Shown here in pieces: positions 1-9,700 of a stretch of DNA of 30,392 bases (its first letter is position 1; the number at the start of each line of letters is the position of its first letter). Location: positions 1 to 30,392 of the IMG/VR virus record IMGVR_UViG_3300032288_006023. One strand, 5' to 3'. Source of the DNA: a virus. Position numbers and translations under genes: made by a program. Under the pieces are notes generated by a model. The model ran no database searches and was not told where the DNA came from. It saw nothing but the letters and a program-made list of their open reading frames with translations.

Positions 1-61
1 TAGCTCCGTGAAAACCTATTTTAAATAAGTTGTCACCATCTACCAACAATGTCTTTCCCAC
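1..61 (-). CDS. 5'-3' exonuclease / NYN-PIN-like nuclease, N-terminal fragment
   Basis: Only the first 20 codons are inside the window; the gene continues past position 1. The reading frame begins at a GTG (59-61), 20 nt after the uvsX stop, and reads MGKTLLVDGDNLFKIGFHG. The LLVDGDNLF strand with its Asp residues resembles the first beta strand and metal-binding Asp of FEN-type 5'-3' exonucleases (T4 RNase H, Pol I 5' nuclease) and of NYN/PIN-fold RNases. A nearby ATG (61-63) is out of frame and meets a stop after seven codons, so GTG is the best start visible. Its place after uvsX and ssb fits a replication/recombination nuclease. The family split (FEN versus NYN) cannot be settled from 20 residues. 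Confidence 0.5.
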   Translation of the reverse strand, partial: MGKTLLVDGDNLFKIGFHGA

Positions 62-81
62 ATTTAGTTTTTATAGGGTTA

Positions 82-1083
82 CTAATCTTCTCTTTCTTCT
101 TTCAAATCAAAATCACCATCTGTACCGATAATATCTTTCCAATATTCGGCATATTCTTTTTTGTACTTCTCAATTGAAACTTTTTCTTCTGTGGATTCTT
201 TACCCGCAAGGAATCCGTGAGGTGTAACGATAATCTTTCCATCATCAAATCCCAAACCGTTAATATGGTTTTTCAATACAGATACTTTACTTCTGACTGC
301 AAACTTAACACTTCTTTTGTCTTTTGTCGCAGTTATTTTTGTTGTACCCGCACCTTTTTGATTACCAAACAAGAATACCAATGATGAGTTCAACCACACC
401 GCGTTACCACCTTTAGCCATAATCTTTGGCTGTCCAAATGGATTATCAGGCAGTTCAACCCAAGGTTGGTTAATAATAACCAAAGTGTTTTCAAATTTTG
501 AATCTGATTTCCTTGAACCTGAAATCCTTTGGTTGATTCCCATTCCAATCTTATCAGATAATGCAGATGCATTGTGTTGCTTACCTCCCTTACCTTCATA
601 GGTCATCTTACAAGGTACTGAACCAACAGAATCCCAAATGAAACACAAACTGTATTCGAGTTCACCTTTTTCTTGAGCATCAATAAGTGAGTTGATATAA
701 TCAGTGATTTGTTCGATATAACTGAAGTTGTTATTGAAGATGAAAAATCCATCCCAATCCAACTCTCCTGTTTCTTCGTCAACAGTTTCTTCACACTCAA
801 AACCCATTAACCTTGCGTGTTCAAAGGACCACTTTTGTTCTGTGATAATAAACACAGGAAGAATACCTTTCTTCTGTGCATCCACAGCAGTTTTAATCGC
901 CGCAGTTGTTTTACCTGTATCAGAGTGACCCAAGAACATATTCAAGTGTCCAATTGCAGGACCAGGTAGTCCAACCGCATCCAAGAAATCTTCACCTAAA
1001 TCAAAGAATCTTTGCGGTTTATATTTTGCAGAAGTAGAAAACTTCTTTTTAATATCACTGAATTCGTTTTTCTTAATTGCCAT
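82..1083 (-). CDS. uvsX: UvsX-like RecA-family recombinase
   Basis: This is a 333-aa RecA/UvsX-type strand-exchange ATPase that would form filaments on single-stranded DNA and drive recombination-dependent replication and repair. Visible motifs are Walker A GHSDTGKT (residues 52-59), a probable catalytic Glu in IITEQKW (E82), Walker B hydrophobic strand LCFIWDS ending in D151, and the L2-like INQPW (N205, Q206) after a Lys/Gly/Ser-rich loop. The length is shorter than T4 UvsX (about 390 aa) but contains the whole ATPase core. The C-terminus is acidic (DGDFDLKEERED), as in T4 UvsX and RecA. The start ATG (1081-1083) overlaps the upstream gene's end by 11 nt, which suggests translational coupling. 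It lies just downstream of the gp32-like gene, its expected functional partner. Confidence 0.93.
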   Translation of the reverse strand: MAIKKNEFSDIKKKFSTSAKYKPQRFFDLGEDFLDAVGLPGPAIGHLNMFLGHSDTGKTTAAIKTAVDAQKKGILPVFIITEQKWSFEHARLMGFECEETVDEETGELDWDGFFIFNNNFSYIEQITDYINSLIDAQEKGELEYSLCFIWDSVGSVPCKMTYEGKGGKQHNASALSDKIGMGINQRISGSRKSDSKFENTLVIINQPWVELPDNPFGQPKIMAKGGNAVWLNSSLVFLFGNQKGAGTTKITATKDKRSVKFAVRSKVSVLKNHINGLGFDDGKIIVTPHGFLAGKESTEEKVSIEKYKKEYAEYWKDIIGTDGDFDLKEERED

Positions 1084-1423
1084 TTTGAATTAATTTAATA
1101 AACGGTATTTTATTATCTGATTTAGTTTGACTCATTAGTTCATCTTCTTGATATATTGTACCAAATTCTTCAGAATGAAATCTAATCATTTCTAATTCTT
1201 TACCTGGAACTGATTGAAAATCTCCTGTAAATCCTGAATAGGTTGCTCCTATATTTGTTACTTGGGTTCCGTTGTTTTTTACCAAGAATCCTGAAATGAT
1301 AGTGTCTCCAATAATAATTTCTCTACCGGACTTGTAATATTTGTTAATTAGTTTACTAAGAAATTCTTCAGTTACAACAGGATTTTCTTGTTGTTGTAAC
1401 ACTATTGCCTGTAACGATGTCAT
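1073..1423 (-). CDS. Hypothetical protein between ssb and uvsX
   Basis: This 116-aa protein has no family I recognise. It has a Gln-rich N-terminus (IVLQQQENP), a central predicted beta-rich part (GREIIIGDTIISGFLVKNNG) and no membrane segment or cysteine. Its ATG (1421-1423) sits 12 nt after the stem of a strong terminator-like hairpin that follows the SSB gene, so expression probably depends on read-through. Its 3' end overlaps the uvsX start by 11 nt. Position between gp32-like and UvsX genes makes an accessory role in recombination possible. In T4 the mediator UvsY works with both proteins, but I see no sequence resemblance to UvsY and do not assign it. Confidence 0.8.
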   Translation of the reverse strand: MTSLQAIVLQQQENPVVTEEFLSKLINKYYKSGREIIIGDTIISGFLVKNNGTQVTNIGATYSGFTGDFQSVPGKELEMIRFHSEEFGTIYQEDELMSQTKSDNKIPFIKLIQNGN

Positions 1424-1457
1424 AATAAAAAATTAAAGGGTGGCTTTCACCACCCTT
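1424..1457 (-). terminator. Rho-independent terminator/attenuator after ssb
   Basis: An 8-bp perfect stem (arms AAGGGTGG at 1436-1443 and CCACCCTT at 1450-1457) with a 6-nt loop is followed on the minus strand by TTAATTTTTTATT. It lies 10 nt past the SSB stop codon. The downstream gene's ATG begins only 12 nt after the stem, so the T-run doubles as its leader. Confidence 0.85.
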
Positions 1458-1467
1458 GGTTATAAAA

Positions 1468-2322
1468 TTAGAACGGTAAATCAGAATCAGCCTCAGCGTC
1501 TGCTTGAGGGTCAACATACTTTGATGTTGCTTTTTTGGTTCCACCGATAGTTTCTTCTGAAACGGTTGCGTCACCATAAACATAACCACCTTTGTCAGAA
1601 TCCCATTTCGGGGTTTCACCTCTTGCAATTGCTTCAAGGTATTCGACAGGTTTTTTGGAATATACATCCAACCAAGTCAACTCGTCGTTAATCCAAGTTT
1701 TACCTTGCTCTTTGTCTGTGTGAACAGGAGCTGGGTCATCATACATAATCGCAGAAACGGTTGTGTATTCTTTACCCTTAGGTGTTTTTGATTTTGCCAA
1801 TTCGATGACAAGGTCACGACCAATTTCAGGGTCGGTGATATCACCTTTGTTTCTCCAAATCGGAATGATTTTGTCAAGGATACCTTCGTTCTTGTAGTTG
1901 TGTTTAAAACGCCAAAACTTTGGTCCATCTTGTTCGTTATCACGGTCGATAACCTTCACGATATAAAATTTACGTGACTTATACTGTTTTGCCAATTCTT
2001 TATCAGAATCTTTTCCTGTTGACATCAACTCTTCATAAACCTCATTCAAAGGTGAACGTTCGTTGTCATTTTTTCCTGGGTCATAGAACTTTTGCCATTG
2101 ACCACCTACTTGGATTTCGTGATACCAAGCTTCTTTAAATGGTGAAGAACCATCTGATGTAGGAAGAATACGAATTCTTCTTTGTCCTGATTTCTCTTTA
2201 TCCCCAAGGATTAAAGCGAAATACTTTTTCATTCTTTCGTCTTGCGACATTTTGGATTGGGCCCCGCCCCCAAATTGATTTTTTTCATACTGTGCCAATA
2301 CGGCGTCTAATACATTACTCAT
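1468..2322 (-). CDS. 32: gp32-like single-stranded DNA-binding protein
   Basis: This 284-aa protein resembles T4 gp32 in order and spacing: a basic N-terminal segment, then an OB-fold-like core with the strand and helix pattern YKSRKFYIVKVIDRD...GPKFWRFKHNYKNEGILDKI (about residues 115-155), then an acidic flexible tail. It would coat single-stranded DNA and recruit replication and recombination proteins. It contains no cysteine, so the zinc ribbon that T4 gp32 carries inside its OB fold is absent. The protein ends in DSDLPF, close to the DDDIPF tip of bacterial SSB. ATG 2320-2322 is preceded by an A-rich leader without a Shine-Dalgarno sequence and by the best promoter of the window; a strong terminator follows. 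Both point to a highly transcribed single-gene unit. Confidence 0.85.
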   Translation of the reverse strand: MSNVLDAVLAQYEKNQFGGGAQSKMSQDERMKKYFALILGDKEKSGQRRIRILPTSDGSSPFKEAWYHEIQVGGQWQKFYDPGKNDNERSPLNEVYEELMSTGKDSDKELAKQYKSRKFYIVKVIDRDNEQDGPKFWRFKHNYKNEGILDKIIPIWRNKGDITDPEIGRDLVIELAKSKTPKGKEYTTVSAIMYDDPAPVHTDKEQGKTWINDELTWLDVYSKKPVEYLEAIARGETPKWDSDKGGYVYGDATVSEETIGGTKKATSKYVDPQADAEADSDLPF

Positions 2323-2344
2323 TTTTAAGTGTTTTAGTGTTTAT

Positions 2345-2375
2345 TAAATATAGTTGGGAAATCCCTTTATGTCAA
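2345..2375 (-). promoter_or_regulatory. Promoter of the SSB gene (TTGACA-17-TATATT)
   Basis: On the minus strand TTGACA (2370-2375) is separated by exactly 17 bp from TATATT (2347-2352), which continues as TATATTTA. This matches the sigma70-type consensus and also the Bacteroidota TTG / TAnnTTT pattern. The spacer carries a GGGA-TT-TCCC inverted repeat, a possible operator. The ATG lies 22 nt past the box. Confidence 0.7.
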
Positions 2376-2401
2376 ATAAAAAAGGTCATCTTTTGATGAC
2401 C
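2376..2401 (-). terminator. Terminator after the 121-aa gene, upstream of ssb
   Basis: A 7-bp perfect stem (GGTCATC / GATGACC, 2384-2390 with 2395-2401) and 4-nt loop are followed on the minus strand by TTTTTTATTT. It lies 11 nt after the stop of the 121-aa gene and immediately before the SSB promoter, so it insulates the SSB transcript from the baseplate operon. The plus-strand side also has an A/T flank, so it may work weakly in both directions. Confidence 0.8.
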
Positions 2402-2412
2402 CTTTAAAAAAA

Positions 2413-2778
2413 TTATAGTTGTTCCGTACAATCGGAAATCCTTGTTAGTGCATTTTCACCACCTCTTCTTACTTCAACCATCTTATTATCATTTAATAAA
2501 TAAAGTACCTGTTCACTGTTGTAAGATGAAAAAACACCATCCAAATTAATATATTCTATATTTGAACAGAACTCATAATTTAAACCCATAACCTTAAATC
2601 TTGAAACCTGTGACATGATATCACTTGGGGTTTCTGAAATTACAACATCAAAGATATAATACGTTGGTTCTGAAACTGGTGGTGGGGGTGGTGGTATAAC
2701 AACAGTTTTCTTTTTCTTTAAAACAAAAACTAATGTGATAACTATAGCAAAAACTAAAAATACAATTAAACTTGTCAT
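2413..2778 (-). CDS. Small membrane-anchored protein with polyproline linker
   Basis: The 121-aa product starts with a clear single transmembrane helix (residues 4-20, LIVFLVFAIVITLVFVL), followed by KKKK, a PPPPPP stretch and a soluble domain of about 85 residues. The positive residues after the helix favour an N-out, C-in signal anchor. Function is unknown. Its place at the end of a baseplate gene run could suggest lysis (spanin or holin-like) or a membrane-contacting tail factor, but no lipobox or second membrane segment is seen, and no gene for an endolysin is adjacent. The ATG is 12 nt after the stop of the upstream proline-rich gene. Confidence 0.75.
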   Translation of the reverse strand: MTSLIVFLVFAIVITLVFVLKKKKTVVIPPPPPPVSEPTYYIFDVVISETPSDIMSQVSRFKVMGLNYEFCSNIEYINLDGVFSSYNSEQVLYLLNDNKMVEVRRGGENALTRISDCTEQL

Positions 2779-2790
2779 AAATAAAATTTA

Positions 2791-3495
2791 TTATCTTAGA
2801 TTTTCAAATCCCGTTTCGTCATTAAAACCAGGTTTGAATGAATTTTTTATGTCATTAACATTTAAATCTTCAACTTGGTCAGTTGTTAAAACATATTCAT
2901 GTTTTCCTGTTTTTTGTAAATCTTCTTGTTTGTCGTCGAAGAACTGTGACAGTTTTTGATTAAAAGGATAAGAATCTAAAGACCTTAATTCAAGTTTTTC
3001 TTGTGGTGTCTTTTCTCTATACTTTTCAATCTTATTTTCAAGGGTATTAAGTTTATCCATGATTTTATCCATTTCATTTAATTTGGATGTTAAATCATTT
3101 AGTTGTCCAAATAGATTATTGAAATACTCTTCTTGCTTTTGTTCGATGTTTTTTTGCGAATCCACCAAATCTGTAATTTCTAATTCTTCTGTTGAAGAAC
3201 CTTCTTCACCCTTTTCATCTTCTTCCGATTTTCCCTCGTCGTCGATTTTTTCAACGTCAGGGTCATTCTCCACATCAATTTTTTCTGGTTCAGCTCCTTC
3301 AGCACCTGGTGCTGGTGGTGGAGTTGCTTCAGCAGGTGCTGGTGGTGGGGGGGCTCCTGCACCAACTTCACCTGGTGCTGGTGCTAATGCTCCCAAATCT
3401 GGCGGGGGTGGTGGTGCTGCCGCTTGCTCTAAGATATAGTTATTTATTTTTCTATATCTTTCAATTTCGCTTAAAATTTTTTTATCTAAACTCAT
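2791..3495 (-). CDS. Pro/Ala-rich, acidic, coiled-coil protein
   Basis: The 234-aa product has four zones: a short helical N-terminus (KILSEIERYRKINNYILEQ), a Pro/Ala/Gly-rich disordered stretch with PPPPP and PPPP runs (about residues 25-75), a very acidic Glu/Asp zone (about 75-110), and a long predicted coiled coil with leucine/isoleucine heptads (about 110-170, ending in ENKIEKYREK), then a mixed C-terminus. It is probably a virion or assembly (scaffold/chaperone) protein, but no family is recognised. The N-terminal YILEQ resembles the hydrophobic-x-Glu sites used by T4-type prohead protease. It lies 4 nt after the 74-aa gene. The repetitive GGT/GGC codons in antisense produce long false open frames on the other strand. 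Confidence 0.8.
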   Translation of the reverse strand: MSLDKKILSEIERYRKINNYILEQAAAPPPPPDLGALAPAPGEVGAGAPPPPAPAEATPPPAPGAEGAEPEKIDVENDPDVEKIDDEGKSEEDEKGEEGSSTEELEITDLVDSQKNIEQKQEEYFNNLFGQLNDLTSKLNEMDKIMDKLNTLENKIEKYREKTPQEKLELRSLDSYPFNQKLSQFFDDKQEDLQKTGKHEYVLTTDQVEDLNVNDIKNSFKPGFNDETGFENLR

Positions 3496-3499
3496 TTTA

Positions 3500-3724
3500 T
3501 TATCCGTTTAATAATGTTTTTATACCTCTTGCAGTTTCTACTCTTACTTTTTTATTTGCAGTTTGAATGTGACCTGCTCTTTCGATAAGACCATCTCTGT
3601 CTCTTACCGTATAACAATCGCCTGTGTCTAAATCACAAACTTGTCTTGTTCCGTCTCCGTTATCTTCCTCAGAATATCTTACTGATTTTCCAAGATAATT
3701 GTTTAAAGTTGATTTTAAATCCAT
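3500..3724 (-). CDS. Small hypothetical protein, baseplate operon
   Basis: A 74-aa mostly hydrophilic protein with two cysteines six residues apart (QVCDLDTGDCYTVRDRDG). The alternating pattern suggests a small beta-sheet domain. No family recognised. The ATG (3722-3724) lies 13 nt downstream of a TATTTATA box, so this gene may head its own transcript with the 234- and 121-aa genes behind it (4- and 12-nt gaps). Confidence 0.7.
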   Translation of the reverse strand: MDLKSTLNNYLGKSVRYSEEDNGDGTRQVCDLDTGDCYTVRDRDGLIERAGHIQTANKKVRVETARGIKTLLNG

Positions 3725-3737
3725 AAAATTCTTTTTA

Positions 3738-3747
3738 TATAAATATA
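3738..3747 (-). promoter_or_regulatory. TATTTATA box upstream of the 74-aa gene
   Basis: The minus strand reads TGTATATTTATATAAAAA here, with the TATTTATA core at 3738-3745, 13 nt before the ATG. The longer leader is nearly the same as the one before the tape-measure gene (both contain TTTATATAAAAA followed by AATTTTAT). It is one of ten sense-oriented boxes in the window and a candidate late promoter. Confidence 0.5.
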
Positions 3748-3763
3748 CAATTGTTTAGTTAAG

Positions 3764-6700
3764 TTAAAGTTTTAATGTTACTGTGAAATTGAAGTTTTGA
3801 TATGAGTCAGGTATCACGTCTTTTGTGTTTTTTGTTTGGTTATATTTTGTATATTTTTCTTTACTAGTTGCAACTAATTGGATATTTGATTTTATTGTAG
3901 AAATAGAATTCCAATCTTTTAATTCATCTTCGGAACCAGTAACCACAATATCATCTTTAACTAAACTAGCAATATTAGTACTACTAATATAAAAGCTTTG
4001 TTTATCTGTGGATACGTATTTCTCTAAATCCCTACTATCAACTCGGCTTTCTAAAACTACTTGTTTCTTTTGATTGTTAACATATACATCAGTAAGTGCC
4101 TGCCAAGTCCATTCTGTGAATTCAGAAATAATTTCCCACGGTCCAACAACCTCAGGATTTATAGTTATACTCAAAGACATATCACCACTTGAAAATCCAT
4201 TTTTTGTATATTTTGCAAGTAAAGGTATTGGTCCTGTTTCTTGTGGTTGCGTATTTGCCACAGTCACCGCTTGTTGTTGTGCTGTGTTTGTTGGTTTTGT
4301 TTCATTTAAATTACCAGGTGAAGATGTTTGTCCAGGATTTTGTTGGTTCAAGTTATAAACAAAGTCACTTGATGGTGAAATTGTTTCATCTGATGTTTCC
4401 ACTAAAATTTTTAATTTTGTTGTTTGATTCGCAATTGTTGTTTTTGGAACTGTAATTCTAAATGTTTCTGAATCAATTTTTTGGAATGTTTTCATTTCCG
4501 CAAAATTTGAACCAAATTTAACAGATTTAACATTTTCTATGTTTACTCCTTTGAATTGAACTATTGTTCCTTCAATACCACTTGATGGTGTGAATGATGT
4601 TATTTTTGGTAGGCAAATTGCTGACGTTCCTGAACTACCACTAGACCCTGAACTACCGCTAGACCCTGAACTACCGCTATTTATTTCCTTTATTAATTTA
4701 TTAAGCTCTTCAATAACTTTTTTAAATTTATCAGACGATTCTTTTGGTAAAAGTCCAACCGATTGAGCGGAACTTAATCCACTTTCAATTGTCTTTTGCA
4801 ATGTTGCGTAATCATTAACATGTGTATTAAAGTATTCAACTGAAACACCATTATTTTTTGGCCAATTACAAACGTAATATTTTAATAATCCATCTTGTAA
4901 AATTCTTGGTACGTTTGCCTGTAATCTTGAGCCCATGAATTTAATGTATTCATCTAAGTTGGCAAACGATACTAATGGTTGTGATTTTCCGTTTGGTGAT
5001 GAATCTTTAACATTAATACAACAATAAGTTTTGGTAAAAAATTGTTGTGATGGATTCCAATTTAAATAAAGAGATATTAATCCAAAATTATTATTCCAAC
5101 CTTTGAATTTACCTGTACCTGTAGTATTGGAATCTTGTTGATAACTTGAAACATAAGAAATTGCATATATTGAAGCTTTTAAAGCTTGTGTGTTGTCGTC
5201 TGCTCCTGGGAATATTCTATTTAATGCGTTTGAAAATTCTTGCGCATTTACTTCTGTTAGATTAGCTGTCGTATTTGTATATTCACGATATTGACCAACA
5301 TCAACATTAGATACACAACTATTTGACGTATCTTTGGTATTATCTGCTTTCTGAACCACATTGTTACTTTTTTGTTGATTTGATGACGCAGGAACAATTG
5401 GTGAATCTTTTTTAATTTTTAATAACGATTCTAATCTTGTTAGTAAATTATTATTAATACTTTGTAATAACGAATCAATAGCTGGTAGGTCATAAATACC
5501 TTGTCTAACACCTGTAAATGTTGTTTGGAAATTTCCAGGTTGTACTGTATGTTGAACATCCATAATCATATAAGGACCGTTAAACATTGGTACGTGTCTT
5601 AAATTAAAATACATTGTTGGTTGTAATAGTGCATTGCCCAAACAAGTTGCAGTTGCTTTATAACTTCTTTGTTTATAAAGGTTATATAAACCAACGTTTT
5701 GTGTTGCAGTATTTCTACCTGTGGCTTGGTCAACCATGTTTAATTGGGTGTTGATTGCTTCGGAAGTTGCAACCCCATTATCCTGAGAAACTGAAAAAGA
5801 ATAAAATATATTTTGGTTTCTTATACCTAAGTCAACATTAAAACCAACACACTTATTAGATAATGACCAATCTTTTTTTCCTTGTTGATTTTCAATCAAA
5901 GGATTTTCTGATGACCTTCTTAGTTCAAAAGAATCATCCCTAAATCTAAAATTACCTTTAGGTAAATCTAAATATGAAGATGGTTTACCAACATAAAAAC
6001 AAACCATCTTTGGTGATGATTTTCTATAATCCACATCTAAAAATGTTCCCCACATACTATTTGCAAATTCTAAACTACCTTCAGGTTGTGGTATTGTCGT
6101 ACCATCAACATCTTGTACGTTATAGAAATTAACATAGGCAGGAAGGTTCATTACAGTGAAATTATTTTTTATTAAAATTCCACTTATAAATGTGAATACA
6201 CTCATCGCTTGGTTTAAAGAGTATTCACCTTGTTTTCCTCCAATACCAAACATATTTTTTAAATCAAAAATATCTAACAATATTGTTTCACCAATGTTTC
6301 TTGAAGCCCTGTCTAAAAATAGAATATCTTCAAATAATGTTTGGTTTTTAAAATCCGCACCTGCAATCCATTTATCATTCAATGCTTTGAAAACTTCATA
6401 ATTTTCTACTTTACTTTGTTCACCCGAAATGGCACTTGATATTACTTTTTCAGGTAATTGTTGTTGGTCGGGAAGTTTTTTTCTAACCCCATTCATAACC
6501 TGATTAAGAAAATTATTTTGTATACTAGCTTCTTGTTGTAGGTAATTATTTATTTGTGCTTTGAATTGTGTTGGAGTTGTTGATGGTATTTCAAGTTTTG
6601 CTGTTGCATACATTTTAATTAATGGTGCCAACAAAGTAATGTTCCTACTACTAAATTCTATATTATTGTCCACAAAAAAATCTGTAATATAACTTCCTTG

Positions 6701-9700
6701 TGAAGTATAAACTAAATTAGGTATCGTTGAAAACCCAACTTCTGTTTCCAAACTTAACCAAGCCCCTGGGTTTTGTGTTTTTGATTGTTGTAATGTTACA
6801 TTACCTGTTGTTGTAGGTAAAGAACCCGCAACATATGGTTTAAACTGTATTGGGTCTACAACTTTTGCAGTTGTTAGATAAGATAAATAAGAATCAAAAA
6901 TTCTTCTTTTATATTTTGACGGGTTACCAATTCTTAGAATTATATCATATTCCAAAAAGTTTTTAAGTAGAGTTTGTACATTAGTAAACTGACTTGTAAT
7001 TGTTGAATTGAAAAATTCAGAATCAGTTTGAGTTGATGTTGGCGCTGGAACCGACATCATTGTTTTGAATAAAGATTGGAAGTTTCTGAAATTTGCATTT
7101 TGATTAACTGTTGACGTATTGTATTGTGCTTCTGGTTGTGAATAATCAGCATCTGTGATTGCCTTTGAAAAATTCAAAAATTCATTTTCAAATGTATCCA
7201 AATCTCTTTTTTCAAAAACTGAAAAAATTTCTTCTATTCTTGAATAGCTGTCGTCAGTTAAAAGTTTAAATGGTGATTGTTTTGATTTGTCTGCAGATAT
7301 TTTATTTATATAACTGTCTGGTTTTGGCATCACAAGTTGATTACTATCAAAATAACCAAAGTTAGGTGACGACCATAAAGCTCTAACTGAGCCATTATAC
7401 ATGCTATTGTTATTTGTTAAATTAACTGAAAGAGTTGTATTGGCATAAGAGTTGGCAATACATTCGTATTTTGTTTGATTAATATTAGTACCAAATGAAG
7501 GTATGATAAAATGCTCTGTTCCTATTGCGTTACTTGTAGTGTTACAATCTTGAATTACAGGTGTATTACTAAAATTAGGTAATGTTATTGACCAAGTATT
7601 TAATCTTAGATTATTGTTATTTTGATTTGCATTAAATGCTGAATTTGGAAAATTATAAACCTTCATTCCCAAATCGATACTTTTTTGCATTTCTGTATTA
7701 TTATAATTTACATACAAATCAAACGAGTTGTAAAAATAACAAAAGTCATTAATAACTTTTGGGTAAAATCCTGTGTTTATTTTAATATCATCAGGATTTA
7801 TTGATTCTAAAACAATCGATACTGGCGTTTCAACAATTTGTGAACTTTGTAGTTGTTTATATTTGAAATCGTACTGTTGTGTTGTGGAACTTAAAATTGG
7901 GCTGTAATTTGTTAAATAGTCAAAATTACTCCAAGCACTTGATAATATATCAACTCCACTCTCTTTATATTTTTTGTACCTATGCCATACCGACCCCATC
8001 TTCAAAATCCAAGCATACGGTAACTTGTGTACCGCCCCGAATTTATTAAAACAAGATGCTATGTAATCTAAATCGGTAGTATTAGTGTCACTTAATGATT
8101 TATATTTTTCTCTAAGTGATGCCAATGGTAATGAATTAATAAAAATATAAGCAGATTGTATGTAAGGATATTTAGATTTTCTTCTAGAATTATAAACACC
8201 ATTTAGAATGGAATTAATAAAGTAAGGCGTATTCAAAAGTGATGTTGTTGTTTCATATGGCATGTTTGATGTTGGTGGTGTTGCATACACATATCCTTCT
8301 GTTGTTGTAAAAGATACTGGTTTTCTTACATCATAGAACGCCTTTAGTCCTGTTTGATTACTTTCAATATTTGAAAGTTCTAATGTTGGGTTAGTGTAAT
8401 TTGTATATGAAAAATTTGTTACTGGCCTGTTTGTTGAAAAATCAAATATGTCAGTAAAATTGGCAATTACTTTTCTTTGTTCAAAAACTTTTAATGTGTT
8501 TATTGTATTATAAACATCGTTTCCTGCCGATTTAATTCCGTCACTCATATTTGAGTTTACCCAAGTTGGGTTTGTAAACGGAATTGTATCTACAACAAAT
8601 TTATCATTTGTGGCATTTTTAATCAACTTACTTAATGCATCAGAACTAGCATTCGATTGTGGAATTTTACCAATTTCAAAAACACTTAACAACGCGGTTG
8701 GGTTTTCGGTAATTGTTTTTATATATGGTGTAACAAAAAAATCTCTAATAAAATCTTGATACGCTCTTCCTGTTCCGTTATTAGATATTGATTCCAAAAA
8801 TTGGATATAGTTGTTTGCCGTTATATCGTAATTTTTAAGTTTAAAACTTAAATAAGGCGCACTAACATTAATTGATTCATAGATGTTATTAACTTCTGTT
8901 TCAATATTAAGTTTAATTAAATCTTGTATTTGATTTATGTTTGACCTAATTAATCCTGAATAATGTGATGTAAGAAATTGTCTTTCCCATATTTCATAGA
9001 AGAATTTTATTTCTTCTTTGTTTGCATATGCCAATCCTAATGACGGAAATTCTATAGCGTTTATCGTAATTGTGTTAGTATCCCTTTCGTTTGCCAAAGG
9101 TTCTGGTGCTTGTGGAGCATCAAACTTTTTGGTAATACCCTTCATATATTCTTCAACAAACTCAACTTCAGGCCACTTGTCATACAAATATCCTTTTGTC
9201 AAATCAACAACAGATGGGTCACCAATATATTTTAATTGGAACCTTCCTTTTTTATCTTCGGGTGATTCCACAAAAAATTGTGGCCATGGATAAACAGGGA
9301 TTTCTGCAGTTTTTAATTGGCTATCTCCCAATGGTGCAATAACTAAATGGTCTTGGCTTTCTGTATTTGGAGCCGAGCTAGTGTTATCTAAGATTGCAGA
9401 TTTTCTAACAGGGTCATACTTAACATTCCATGCGTTTGTATGTACATCATCCAACAACCTTAAAAAAGCTTCCGCAGAAGCCATAATAACTGCAACAATA
9501 TTTCTAACTGTCGGTCTAAATCCAATTCCTGTTGCCTTATCTTCAATTTTTCTTAATAGTTTTGCACTTATTTCTGTTTCATAAAAAGATAATTTCTTAT
9601 TGGCTTGGGCCTCTAAAGATGAAATTTGTTTATCAAATCTTCCTTCACCTTCAAAAATAAAAAATAATGGTTTTCCATCTATAAGGTTACCATTTTTATC

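Noticed and set aside
2413-2778. Holin or spanin role for the 121-aa membrane protein
   Set aside because: There is only one membrane helix, no lipobox cysteine, a long soluble domain and no endolysin gene beside it.
3059-3566. Plus-strand open frames of 124-126 aa with Gly/Ala- or Val/Leu-rich repeats
   Set aside because: They are the reverse image of the Pro/Ala-rich stretch of the 234-aa protein; GC-rich codon repeats remove stop codons on the other strand.
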